DNA of 64,000 nucleotides from Owenia fusiformis (Eukaryota > Annelida > Polychaeta > Sabellida > Oweniidae): assembly GCA_903813345.2 (NCBI GenBank), contig CAIIXF020000001.1, forward strand, positions 10,331,598 to 10,395,597. Reading direction: 5' to 3'. Positions within the stretch are counted from its first letter, which is position 1; each line of letters opens with the position of its first letter. The notes beneath the pieces are model-generated. The model was not told the origin of the DNA, ran no database searches, and worked only from the letters and a program-made list of their open reading frames with translations. The position numbers and the translations under genes were made by a program. This document shows positions 1 through 61,412 of this stretch, piece after piece.

Positions 1-1181
1 ATTTTACAAGTTTTCCGCAATATTTGAAACAAAATGGCTACACTGTGCTTGCAACAGGAAAGATGTTACCAAAAAGTTCTAATGTAATGCAAGACCCTAT
101 ATCATGGACAAGACCAGTTGATGTACCCCGAAACATATCTGTGATTCGAGGGACTAAATCAAGAACACAGACCTTCACAGATAATTCTGCATATCTACGC
201 GATATGGGAGTGGCAGATAAAGCAAAGGAATTTATGAATGAAATAGCTTCAGGAGAATCCAAGCCATTTTTCCTGGGGGTTGGATTCTATAAACCCCACC
301 TCCCTTGGGTCTTTCCTGATCGCTATCTACAGTACTATCCCGAGGAAGACATAGCTCTACCCTCAAACCCTTACCCCCCAGAAAATATGCCTGACATTGC
401 ATGGACGGGACATGCAGCTATTTTTAATAAAAAGTACAAGGATATTGTAGCACTGAATATATCAGGAGACCAAAGGAGCAGCAGTGATCTACCCGATGAA
501 GTGGTTCGACAACTTAAGAGATCATACTGCAGTTCTATATCTTACATTGACGACTTGGTTGGTGACATTGTGAAGCATCTTGAACACACAAAACTGGCTA
601 ATGACACGATAATTGCATTCATGAGTGATCATGGCTGGCATTTAGGGGAGCATGGACGATGGGGTAAAGCAACAAGCTTTCATTTAAATACAAGGACACC
701 ACTAATGATCCACATTCCAGGTGTGACAGATAAAGGAGATGTCACACACGGTAAGGTGGAATTTGTTGACATCTTTCCCACTTTACTTGAAGCTGCTGGT
801 GTTGAAGCGATTCCCAAATGTCCCCATATGTCCCATAGAATAGCTCTCTGCCATGAAGGTCATAGCTTTTTACCTCTTTTACACAAGCCGAAAAAGCGTT
901 GGAAAGAAAATATATTCTGGCAAGTGAAATCAAAGAAGAGCACGATGGGGTACAGTGTGTACGACGGTAAATATCGCTACACAATCTGGACCCCTTATAC
1001 GGATAAAAGGGTTAAGATAATGAAAAAAGATATAATTGCAGAGGAGTTGTATGATCACATGACTGACCCTCAAGAGACAGTGAATGTAGCTAATAAGGAG
1101 CAACATAGGAGACAGGTATGGAAGCTAAGAACAACATTGAAAGATGCTTTCAATAAAGGAATTTACAGTGAACCACAGTAG
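1..1181 (+). CDS. IDS: Iduronate 2-sulfatase-like, 3' part (5' end outside window)
   Basis: The frame is open from base 3 to the TAG at 1179-1181, about 392 codons with no intron. Iduronate 2-sulfatase is a lysosomal enzyme that removes 2-O-sulfate from iduronate in heparan and dermatan sulfate. Family landmarks appear in order: FPQYLKQNGY near the left edge, FYKPHLPW (the K-P-H of the active site), ALNIS, and SDHGWHLGEHGRWGK, which carries the Asp-His metal ligands and a catalytic-region Lys, followed by MGYSVYDGKYRYTIW near the C-terminus. The N-terminal part with the Cys that becomes formylglycine lies to the left and cannot be checked. TTG at 24 is internal coding sequence, not the start. 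Vertebrate IDS is split into several exons, so this long uninterrupted stretch is odd and could mark a retrocopy or an expanded sulfatase paralogue. Family sure; orthology to IDS rather than a paralogue is likely, not proven. Confidence 0.9.
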   Translation, partial: FTSFPQYLKQNGYTVLATGKMLPKSSNVMQDPISWTRPVDVPRNISVIRGTKSRTQTFTDNSAYLRDMGVADKAKEFMNEIASGESKPFFLGVGFYKPHLPWVFPDRYLQYYPEEDIALPSNPYPPENMPDIAWTGHAAIFNKKYKDIVALNISGDQRSSSDLPDEVVRQLKRSYCSSISYIDDLVGDIVKHLEHTKLANDTIIAFMSDHGWHLGEHGRWGKATSFHLNTRTPLMIHIPGVTDKGDVTHGKVEFVDIFPTLLEAAGVEAIPKCPHMSHRIALCHEGHSFLPLLHKPKKRWKENIFWQVKSKKSTMGYSVYDGKYRYTIWTPYTDKRVKIMKKDIIAEELYDHMTDPQETVNVANKEQHRRQVWKLRTTLKDAFNKGIYSEPQ

Positions 1182-1189
1182 ACTAGATA

Positions 1190-1375
1190 AGGAATAGTAT
1201 GTAAAGTAAAGCATAATTCAGAACATTATGGTAAAGTAAAATAAAGTACAACACAGTATGGCAAAGTGTAATATAGTACAGTACAGTGTGGAAAAGTACA
1301 GTACAGCAAGGTAAAGAGTAATCTAGTACCGTATAAAGTGATGCAGTACAGTATATAACAGAGCAGTACAATACT
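1190..1375. repeat. Degenerate AGTAC/GTAAAG simple repeat after the sulfatase stop
   Basis: Starts right after the sulfatase stop codon. Short words such as GTAAAGTA, ACAGTA and AGTACAGTAC recur with small changes for about 185 bp. It is probably part of the 3' UTR. No coding potential was seen on either strand. Confidence 0.6.
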
Positions 1376-1582
1376 CAACTAATTGAATGATACAAATATT
1401 TATTGCCCCAAATGAATGTACAGTATATTTCATTATGCCGAATCACCAGCATAGCAACACTCAACTGGCTGTTTTTTTTAATGTCAATATAGATCCCAAT
1501 GATCTGAAATGTAGTTTTCATGGCCTCAGCTACTTGTGGGTAAAAAATCAAGTCAAGTGTCGTGAATTTCTGAATAAATGCA

Positions 1583-1745
1583 GTGAAACCTGATACCTAA
1601 TCTGAACACCACTGGGAACAGCTAAAAGTGTTCGGATAAGCAAGTATTCTCATTTCCAGTTTTTTAACAATAATTGGACTGAAAAAGTGTTCACATTAAG
1701 AGGTGTTCATAACTGAAAGGTATTCAGATATACAGGTTTTACTGT
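1583..1745. repeat. Dispersed repeat family 1 (CAGTGAAACCTG ... CAGGTTTTACTGTA), copy 1
   Basis: The ends are imperfect inverted repeats (CAGTGAAACCTG and CAGGTTTTACTGTA), and the middle is rich in GTGTTC / AGGTGTTCA. Related copies lie at about 15310-15475, 18755-18902, 54450-54615 and 60470-60640, with a weaker one near 3325-3455. It looks like a short non-autonomous DNA element. No reading frame. Confidence 0.6.
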
Positions 1746-2260
1746 AAACTGTTCAACTGGGTAAATAAAACAAAATGATGTCGAGGAGTGAAATTAATGA
1801 ATAATTAAGACTTATTAATTCTAACTATTTAATGATATGGATGATCATTAGAGATGTCAGTCTATCAATCATTTCTATGTGTTGTTGATAAAATAAAAGC
1901 TTTGTTTCCCAATATGAAGATATCAATGTCTCGTGAAGATGTAGATGTAAAATATTTTTAAATCACCAATGCAATATGCAATATATACATAGAATGTGAA
2001 TTTCTAAGTAATTTTCACCATAGTGTATTCATTATTACATCTGAATGTTTTCTAATGCCAAAGTTATGCAACATGTAGACTTTGTCAGGCAAGTTTTAGG
2101 GACTTTAGCATGTAGGGAAAATTAACATATTTGGTACATTTCGAGTTTGTCGCCAATAAGATTGCTAATGATACCGGTAATTACAACATTTTTTAACTAA
2201 ATATCAGGATAACTGTAATTAAAACTATGTGTACATGTATTAATAATAAAAAAAACTTAC
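1746..2260. other. Non-coding gap between sulfatase 3' end and ADAM17 exon 5
   Basis: AT-rich. I looked on the minus strand for the next ADAM17 exon (expected to encode a CGYLK-like cysteine-switch segment) and found none. An AATAAA at 1764 could serve the sulfatase. Nothing else supported. Confidence 0.5.
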
Positions 2261-5200
2261 TTTTGTCCTCCCTGAGATTGTTTATTTTTCAGATCATTTC
2301 GTCTATAAGCTATCATGGTATAGTTGTTAGACTCAGGTAAATGGCGCCATGAAGGCTAAAAATAGAATGATTGTAGAACTAAATGCAAGATATAACAAAT
2401 CATGAGTCCATTCATGTTTCAGTCAAAATGATTAAATATATGGATTTGAATTCAGTTGGAAAATGTCATTTGTTACAGATGCCGAACTCCAAACATTGCA
2501 GATTGCCAGACCCAAAACACTGTCCTCAAAAAAACTGGAGACTATAAAAATATGTTACCTTGTGGTGGTGACATAATTATAGTGTTAAACAAAATGTAAT
2601 TTCAGTTATATTTAAACACAAGCACCAAGATACCATCAATTGTAAGGTATTCATGAAGAAATCTAGAAGGTAGGCCAAAAAAGCAAATCTTAACATTGTC
2701 AAATCGTTTTTCAATATGCTTTCTCTCTGATTCGTGTTTTAAATTTCATAACCCATAACAAATGTTTAGGTAAATATGATTTCTCTCAAAATTGATGTTT
2801 TTGCTGCACCATGTACACAGTAACACATCATATATTTTTCTGGGGTAAATGCTTGGCTGATACCCAGGCCATAGCCAGTAGGTAGGGGTTTCAAGGGGTT
2901 TGAGCAAACCCCCCTGGCCAAAAATTCTTTCAAAATCATGGAGTTTTCCACCATTTTGTGCACTTTTCGAGTGATCTGGGCCAATTGTCAAAGTTGAATC
3001 CCCCGTAATTTTTCAAAAAGTGAACCCCTAGTCCCCTACCCTCGGTGTATTTGTCCACCATTCATAAGTTGACACAACCACACTTTTTTGGTGTTTAACT
3101 ATTTCATAACTCACCTCATAGACATATGTGTCATCTGGAGTTGTGATAGTTCCCGTCATTGCATCCCCCTCCCAGTAGGCATGCACCTCAGAGTGAAGCT
3201 CACCTACAATATGATGTCATAAATACACATATTTTGGGAAACAAGAGGAGACAGTTCAACAATTCTGGAAGTCTTCATTATATCTATGTACATGGTAAGA
3301 CAAAACTGCCATATGTACAGGAATATCTGTTAAATTGGAGGGCGGACTGAAAATGTTCGCATTGACTGGTGTTCATATGATGAGGTTGATAAGCAAATGA
3401 GTTCTCACATTTTCAGGTATTCACTTTGTGGAGGTATCAAAAAATACAGGTTTAAAAATGAATAAGTGAAACATAAAAGTGTACTTACCAAATACATGAC
3501 CTTCATAGAAACCTCCCTCCTGCCATGGTACAAGTTTTTCGTTGTTTTTTCCATCTATTGAGACTACTTTAAAATGGTCATTTAGAAGGCCTCTCCTAGG
3601 CTGGAGATAAAGCTTGAAATGCCTGCAATATACCCATTATCGTTATTCTTAGTACACTGGTCAAGGAGTGAGCAATAAATTTGATTATTGGTCAACAGCA
3701 TTTGTAAATTCTGTTCTAAATATGACATCATAATAATATAAAATAATCAGGGAATATCAAATTTCTTTTAATTTTTTTTCTTACATTTCTTATATTTTAG
3801 TATCAAAATCAGATTGCTCTACAAAGATGTCACACGACACCTGGATGAATCCGTATAAAATATTGCATTTAAGAAAATTGCTAAAAACCAATATCAGTGA
3901 TCTCCACTGGATTTTTTCTCAAGATTCTATTTTTACAATTCAGACTAAAATTGGTCAAAATATGGCCATTTTTCATGAATTTTGTCATTTTCAAGTGGGT
4001 TCAAATGGATTTTCAGGTGGATGCAAGACTATTTTCAAAATCTCATGTGGGTGCTGCGCCCACTTGCTTTAATGCTGGGGAGATCACTGTATAATATGAA
4101 TGTTGTATAATTATACCTTCCGAGACTGTCAAACTCTACAACTTTATGTGTTGGTGAGCCCTCTACACTACGTTTGGTGATTGTATGTTTCATATGTACA
4201 TGGTGAAGCGTCTCATAATAATGAAGTGAATTGTATAGACTGGATGACTCTGAAAATAAATGAACAACATGATTAGATACAGTATACACTATTTGCATAC
4301 ACTCCCCTTCAGAAGTTTGGCAACTTGAATTTATTAAAAATAGCATTTCAAAGACTTTCAATGTTTGATTTTCAATTTTGTTTACAATACCCATACATGT
4401 AGTTCAGCAATTCATGACATTTTAATTCACCAAAGTAATATTATGATGTAAAGAACATGTAACTTTAAAAACAATTGTTGAAGGTGTTAGGATTTGTAGT
4501 CAAATGTAATGAATTCATACTCTGAGGTGGAATTAGTTCAGTTGAAACAATTAACCAGAGTGATGAACATTTGTCAAAATAAAATACTATTGATTTGGAA
4601 AAATATGAACCCATTTCTCCGAACCAGCATAGTAGCTCATTAATGAGGTTTAAGGTAAATATAGAGTGTTACACAAAACTTGGCACCCGATTCAATTTTT
4701 TTTCAACTATAATATAAATGTGTCCTTATTTCACTCGATTAGGTATTGATTGACCAGTTATCTAATATTTGTAATTGAGAAGTTCAACTGAGGTGCATCA
4801 AATTCTTGCCTGATTGCCAATATAATTGCTATTTGAAAGCAAGCTGGAGAAATGGCACTTTTGAACATATTGAGATGAAGCAAACAACAGAATTTTGATT
4901 CAATCATTAGAAATTAAGGTGCCAATTCTAGAGAGGGATTTACATTTTTGTAATTATAAATTTTATATTCACTGAGTGAATTCTGGGAACATCAGCATTT
5001 TGAATCCCTGTGTTGCATGATATTCTCCAAATGAAGAGAAAGGGGGCAATATGTAGAGGCTTAATGAAACTAGTACTGATATTTCTCTGATGACCATCAA
5101 TATAATGCTGTTGATAATGTTTTGACTGATATTGATGAAATTTCCCCTAAAATATATTTTTAAAACAATGCTAAATCTCTTTTGTCCAATAGACTAAGTA

Positions 5201-6766
5201 GTTCCCATGATTATTTCAGATGGTAAAAAGTAAGGCAGAGAAGATTACTATTAAACTCAAAACAAAGGAAATAGACAGAAAAAAGCTAAAACCTTCAATA
5301 TGCAGAAATAAACGTAATCCCAGGGATGTACATGTAATATCATTGAATATGAAAAGCAAGTCTCATGTAAAAATGCCTCGCTCAAAGTAAAACTTCCATT
5401 CAACAAACCAACATTATTTAAAGCCTACAAAATGCGCAAATAAATGTCATCCTAGGTTGGTAATATCGGTGAAGATAAGAATTAAGTTTCATCTACAAAT
5501 GCGCCACTCATAGTGAAACTTCCATTCAACAAACCAACATTATCTAAAGCCTACAAAATGCGCAAACTAGAAAACATTAACTCCACAGAGTATCAAATCC
5601 CACCTAACAAAATATGTCTTGATAAAAAGGGACCATCTTGAAAATTCTTTATTGAACAGACCACCCTTGTCCCTAGGCATCAGCATATGAAACTTGAACC
5701 AAATTCATGAACTTGTATTTGGATTATCAAAGATTAGATTTTTAACAATAAATGGTGGCCATTTTGTACCCTTTGCATTGTACACTATATAAATAGCGTT
5801 TCAATCGTTTCAATTGTTTCAATCAATTCAATGGTTTCAATGCTTGCATCATTTCCTAAATCTCAATGCTTAAGTCATTTTGAGCATTTCAATCGATTCG
5901 CCTTTGAAATTAATTTAAAGTTTTGCTGTTTGCGCATGTTTCGCCGTTTCAAGCATTTCAACCATATGAACAATTCATGACGAAATGGGCGAAACAATTG
6001 AAAAAAAAACGAACATGCACGTTTTTCGTTTCAAGCATTTCGCCATGGCTTTTCAACTGTTTCAATCAATACATCTCAAAAAATAAAATTACTGTTTCGC
6101 TGCTTTCGCCGTTTTAAGCATTTCAATCAATTCGCCTAAGGTGTTTTCACATTATCTTTCATTTCAATCATTTCGGCCTTTTCGCCCCCCATTTCAAGCA
6201 TTTCGCCTGCCAGTGTACACACCCCTTAAGGAACATGACGTGTGTTTGTGCATGGGCTTTCAACTAGACAATCAAGTAATCCAATCAACCAAAAATTCAA
6301 TCAATCAATCAATCAATCGAACATATATGAATTTGAAATCAAGATAGATAGCTTGGTGAGGTGGTCTAGTTGAAAGCCCATGGTTTGTGGCACAGAGTAC
6401 TGTGCTTACTCCCAAATAAAAAATAGTTTTTATCATGTTCTTCTTCACTTTATTTTATATTTTTGAATCCTTCAAAAATCATGTCGAATGGGGAATGGCT
6501 GCATGTAGGTGATATTAGAGAGAGACGGGGAACCACAACGAGATGATTGGTGGTTGGGAGCACTAATGCTAAACTGAGATGACGAGCACCAGAAGATAAC
6601 CCTCGGTATTTTCAGATGACGGCTGCATGATATCGCAGTACACAGGATTGGTGAAGCTCGGAGTAAATGTTTACTCACCATGTATTCCAATAGCTTTTGC
6701 TACATCCATAAAGAGAAGTGTGATTACTACAATCCACATCATCTTTGGTGTCAGTCGATAGTCCAT
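2261..6766 (-). CDS. ADAM17: ADAM17/TACE metalloprotease, N-terminal five exons (3' part missing)
   Basis: Coding exons on the minus strand: 6679-6766, 4117-4249, 3489-3622, 3115-3203, 2261-2355. All have GT..AG borders and phases that join without a break, giving 539 nt (179 codons). The start Met at 6766 opens a hydrophobic signal peptide (WIVVITLLF). The prodomain follows, with RHFKLYL, NDHFKVVSIDGKN, FYEGHVFGE and YVYEPSWRHLPE, which align in order with the TACE prodomain (RHFKLYL, FKVVVVDGKN, TGHVVGEP, YNIEPLWRF). TACE is a membrane sheddase that releases TNF-type and EGF-type ligands. The cysteine switch, furin site, zinc protease, disintegrin and membrane segments are not in the window: below 2261 only 2.2 kb remains, mostly the sulfatase gene. 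Either an intron spans the sulfatase or this is a 5' fragment. Reading through the exon 5 donor reaches a stop within a few codons. Start codons of ADAM17 and PRPF6 are 328 bp apart. Confidence 0.9.
2470..2580. repeat. Dispersed repeat family 2 (CTGGAGACTATAA ... GTGGTGGTGAC), copy in ADAM17 region
   Basis: Matches the words of family 2, seen also at about 14945-15085, 15775-15915, 18925-19065, 23425-24760 and 63865-64000: TTGTTACAGATGCC, AACTGGAGACTATAA, GTGGTGGTGAC. Lies just upstream of ADAM17 exon 5 in intron 4. No coding potential. Confidence 0.55.
5290..5580. repeat. Tandem duplication, about 128-bp unit, ADAM17 intron 1
   Basis: AACTTCCATTCAACAAACC followed by ACATTAT, AAGCCTACAAAATGCGCAAA occurs at about 5390-5443 and again at 5515-5568. 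A weaker third copy precedes them (TTCAATATGCAGAAATAAACG near 5296). Non-coding. Confidence 0.7.
5786..6200. repeat. Degenerate TTTCAATC / TTTCGCC short-word array, ADAM17 intron 1
   Basis: About 400 bp made of TTTCAATC, TTTCAAGCA and TTTCGCC words spaced roughly 8-12 bp apart (GTTTCAATCGTTTCAATTG, CATTTCAAGCATTTCGCC). The spacing is irregular, so it is not a clean microsatellite. The small open frames here are composition artefacts. Confidence 0.65.
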
Positions 6767-7094
6767 TCTTCTATTATACGATTCCTAAACAAATCAGCAT
6801 TTTAGACGACTTGGAATATGAAGTAAATACCACTTTAGTGGCCGTAAAAATAAAATTCCCACTTTCAAAGTTTTTCCTGATTCTACGGAGTGAATAAAAT
6901 CGAAAGTAGGTCAAGTCAATTAACGAAATTTGATTGTTTAGCATAAATTATAAAATATTTAAGATACCTAATATTGTAACTTTATATCATTTAATTATAA
7001 AAAATGTATATAATTGTACTCAAAAGCCAAAAACAGATTTAAATTTGTTTTCAAATTGCATTCACCTCAATCGACATATTATCGTCCAGCAAAC
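6767..7094. promoter_or_regulatory. Shared divergent promoter region, ADAM17 (-) / PRPF6 (+)
   Basis: Only 328 bp separate the two start codons, which read away from each other, so both 5' UTRs and both core promoters must lie here unless an upstream non-coding exon exists. The segment is AT-rich. I see no convincing TATA box in the right place, GC box or CGCG palindrome. Head-to-head spacing under 1 kb usually means a bidirectional promoter; that is inference. Confidence 0.6.
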
Positions 7095-49157
<42,063 letters not shown>

Positions 49158-51551
49158 AATCATGAGACATAGCCAAATATGGTACAGTAAATAACTATGA
49201 TACATCACAAAATGGATTTGATAAGCTTGTCATGTTGATCCTATCAACAATGTGCTGGGGATATTATATGACAGGCATTTTGAAATTGGCAATCATTTTA
49301 ACAAGAAGCATAACATTATCAATTTGCCATAATGGTGTCAGTTTTCATGTTTCGCCAGAACTTGCAAAGTTATGAAGCAATTTTGTTGATTTTTGAATGT
49401 GTAAATACTAGTGGTGCAGAAAATAGTCGTAGAGTTGCATTATCGACACATTGACCAATTTTATTGTTCATTTACGCAATATGAGATTTCGGATTGATTA
49501 TTGTTAAAGCTGAAGTTGGTATATATCAAAGTGTCTCCAATAATTGTGTCGACTCCAGGATCCATAATCGCAACTTGCTATAGTCCGTTTTAAGTCACTA
49601 TAGCGAGTCTTACGTATTACAACGAATTTTAGATGTTCGCCGAGGAAAAAAACATGTTGTAAGAGTAATGCTAATTAAAGAGAAATAGAGCTGTTTATTG
49701 GAAGAATATAGCAACAAAATGATCTACTAATCCACAGTAATCTAGATCTTTGTGTTCATTAAGGCATCAATAGCAATAGACTGTTTTGGAAGTGAATTCT
49801 TGAATTTTCTTCAATAATTTAAGTAGAGTAAAGACACCAAAAGACATGTTTTTTCGTTGACTCCTGGCTCCATTCTTCATATTCGTGTCAACTCGAGTTT
49901 TGTTCGCGAATTGCACTAATAGTAAATACATGACACATTATCCTTTCACAATTTGCTCAATATCATCTCACATTTTTTGTGCTCAAATTAAATTTTGAAC
50001 AATATGGCAACTCAAATTAAATTTTGAACAATATGGCAACTCAAATTAAATTTTGAACAATATGGCAACTCAAATTACATTTTGAACAATATGGCAATAA
50101 AAAGTAATGGACTGATTCAGAAGTTTTTATTCCTATACCAGTTCTTCAAAATGGCTTCTTTAGAGTGAAGGATGTAAAAATCATGCAAGGATTGACTTCA
50201 TGATGGATAAGTTCACTCTTGGTTCATCACTAGTACAATAGAACAGAACATAAAACAATAAATAGTTTCTATACATAACTTTTCTCCTTTATTTATCATA
50301 CAATAAATTAATCTGGGTAGACCTACTCAGATAGGCTACTTGGTTCACATGTTAAAACTCTGCTTAAGGCTCTACAATTTTTCTTTCAGTAACATACATT
50401 AAAAATAAATGAAATATTTTGACCAGATCAATTTTTCCATTTTGGCAATTTTCTTATTGTTTGGACTACAGATACTGTACATTGCATATTTATATTGAAA
50501 CAAATGCCAATAAAACTATATCATTACAAAAACAGCTTGGCTTTTTGTTGAATCTAAATAGAAAGACGACTTGAAGTGTCAAAATTTACTATTGCCCATC
50601 AGAAAATAATCATCAATACAAATCAATATTTCATCCTATAAAGATCTGTATCCAAGATTGACAAACTTCATTTTGAAAAATTTGTTTTAAATTTCTCATA
50701 TTTTCCACATTTCAGAAATCAATAGCAATCAACCGATTTTTATAATCAGATTTTGTATTTTTGAGGGAATTATCTTACTTTTATCTAGTTTAGAATATTA
50801 GAGGAGTTTGCATCTTGGATACATTGCTCTAGATTAAAGGTCAATATCTCAGTTGATTATTTTGTTCAGATCTTGTACACAACTTTGAATATTAACAATG
50901 TGCTTTAGCTCTCACAGCAGACATTTAAATGCACAACATAACAACGCATTATTTCAAGCTAAAAATAAAGACGAATCATATTTTGTATATACTGAACATT
51001 TAACAATTTAGTGCATCGGGTTCAACTTCTATAATTTATATACTTGTAGCTGTTAGTATACCTACCCTACAACAACATATTCTCAGGCCACTTAAAACAG
51101 TCTAGTTCACCAAAACAACTATTTTTGGTGTTACATGAGTCTAATTAAATGAGTTTTACAATAGGGGCAAGATGACTGAATGCAAATTCAACCAGTCTTC
51201 ATTACTTTAGTTTTTTTTCTATACATCGTGCTTCTTTATTTATTTTCAAGAGTTCCTACCACATCGGGAAATTATTCATACTGCATAATTGTGACTAAAT
51301 TGTCGTGACAAATATTATGATAATGGAAGTCTTGCATAAAACAAATGCCATGAAATATAAGCTGCAATGTAGGATCAACTTCATTTCCCAATGTACAAAT
51401 CCCCTGATTTCAAGTTGAAAATATTACTTGTAGATTCTTGCCCAAAAACTATTCTAAAATGCCTTGTTTTGTGGAATAACGAAAAGGATGACATATGGGT
51501 TGATTGGTGTCAACCCAGTCGCAGAAGATCTGAACCACCTGCTTTTTAGTA
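49158..51551. other. PRPF6 3' UTR and intergenic region towards DLAT
   Basis: Convergent gene ends. No conserved frame on either strand. A 29-bp unit (CAACTCAAATTAAATTTTG, AACAATATGG) repeats about four times at 49981-50097. TTTATT words near 50288 and 51235 could be DLAT polyadenylation signals on the minus strand. Confidence 0.5.
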
Positions 51552-52162
51552 CAGGGTGTCAAATAAGTCCCGTCCCCCCCTCTACAGCCAAAACCAAGAT
51601 ATTTGGTACCAAGTGTGATATATCATTGGAATGGTCTTCCAAAGTTACGTTGATTGGCATATATCTGACACATGTCAATCAATCTCAGAAATTTTTACAT
51701 TGTATCAATTGAGGTGACCATATGCCTAGAAACATGGCAATTTGGCGTATTTGGCACGATTTTAAGTATCGTGTATAAGAAAGGTCACGGGACCAAAATA
51801 TGACTAAATATGTTTATGGCGATGAATTTAACCTATTTCTGGATAGGGTTAGATGTGTAGAAAATAGAGGCGCAGGGAAAATGGTGAAAACCTTTTTGTA
51901 ACAAGTGGAATGTGAAAAAGATTAACTTTTTGATGTATTTCTGAGGTCATATCCTTGTCATTTTGACGCAAAAAAGCTACTTAAAGGAGGGCACGTTAAT
52001 TTTAAAAGACATCATAAAAAAATAGGTAAATTTCATCCAAAATACTTGAGAGTTGGTGAATTAACATAACTTTGGATGATCTTTCCAATGGTATATCACA
52101 CTAGGTACCTTCTGTTCAGGTTTTAGCTGTAGCAGGGGGGACGGGACTTATTTGACACCCTG
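51552..52162. mobile_element. Tc1/mariner-like miniature element in the DLAT 3' flank
   Basis: Ends CAGGGTGTCAAATAAGTCCC and GGGACTTATTTGACACCCTG, TA on both sides, 611 bp. Inner arms pair (GTGTGATATATCATTGGAA with TTCCAATGGTATATCACAC). Only 131 bp past the DLAT stop codon, so probably transcribed in its 3' UTR. No transposase frame. Confidence 0.85.
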
Positions 52163-52293
52163 TATATTTCAACTTTAACGAGACTGTCTAAAATCCTCAT
52201 GACGCACCCTTAAAGTTTGTGCCTTGTTCATGTAACATTTCAATACCCAATGTTCCCATTTAATGCTAGACTTTGTCCTTAGTGATTGATCTA

Positions 52294-59125
<6,832 letters not shown>

Positions 59126-59518
59126 CTTGTCAAATGTTGGAAAAACCGGCAACTTGGAAATTTTTCACTTTCAGAGCAAAGATGGCGACCTCTCGTATTT
59201 TCTCGCAGACGATGACTTCAAGGTCATGCTTAATACGTGTTTTATGCAGAGCACAGACAATCATATACTCTATGTTTGTATGCATCACTTCAAAATATAA
59301 TTTGGTACAGGTTTAGGTAATACATACATGGATAAGATATGCATTACTCTTCACAAAGTCCTCGATGTTGTATGTATTGCTTTTCGTTTCTTCTCGCGAG
59401 AAGTGAGGTCGCTATAGAAAACAACATGGTGGACAAGATTCAGTTTTAAATAAACTCATACACAATTACTAACATAGAAGCCCATTAAGTCGAAGATATT
59501 TTATCATACAAGTAAAAT
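59126..59518. promoter_or_regulatory. Shared divergent promoter, DLAT (-) / MORN2 (+), with CGCG palindrome and YY1-like sites
   Basis: 393 bp between start codons. The 14-bp perfect palindrome CTTCTCGCGAGAAG (59390-59403) contains TCTCGCGAGA, the element bound by BANP and linked to ZBTB33/Kaiso, known for TATA-less housekeeping promoters. AAAGATGGCGACC (59178-59190) matches the YY1 core and lies about 55 bp from the DLAT start codon; ACAACATGGTGGAC (59421-59434) is a weaker one on the MORN2 side. No TATA box in position. Motifs are seen; binding is inferred. Confidence 0.75.

Positions 59519-61412
<1,894 letters not shown>

Noticed and set aside
1183-1371. 62-codon minus-strand frame rich in Cys, Tyr, Leu
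   Set aside because: Product of the AGTAC simple repeat, not a protein.
2870-3060. C-rich and G-rich block in ADAM17 intron 4 (CAAACCCCCCTGGCC)
   Set aside because: Resembles fragments of common invertebrate repeats, but I found no ends or second copy here, so no feature was called.
4035-4394. 119-codon minus-strand frame
   Set aside because: Only 4117-4249 is ADAM17 exon 2; the rest is intron that happens to stay open.
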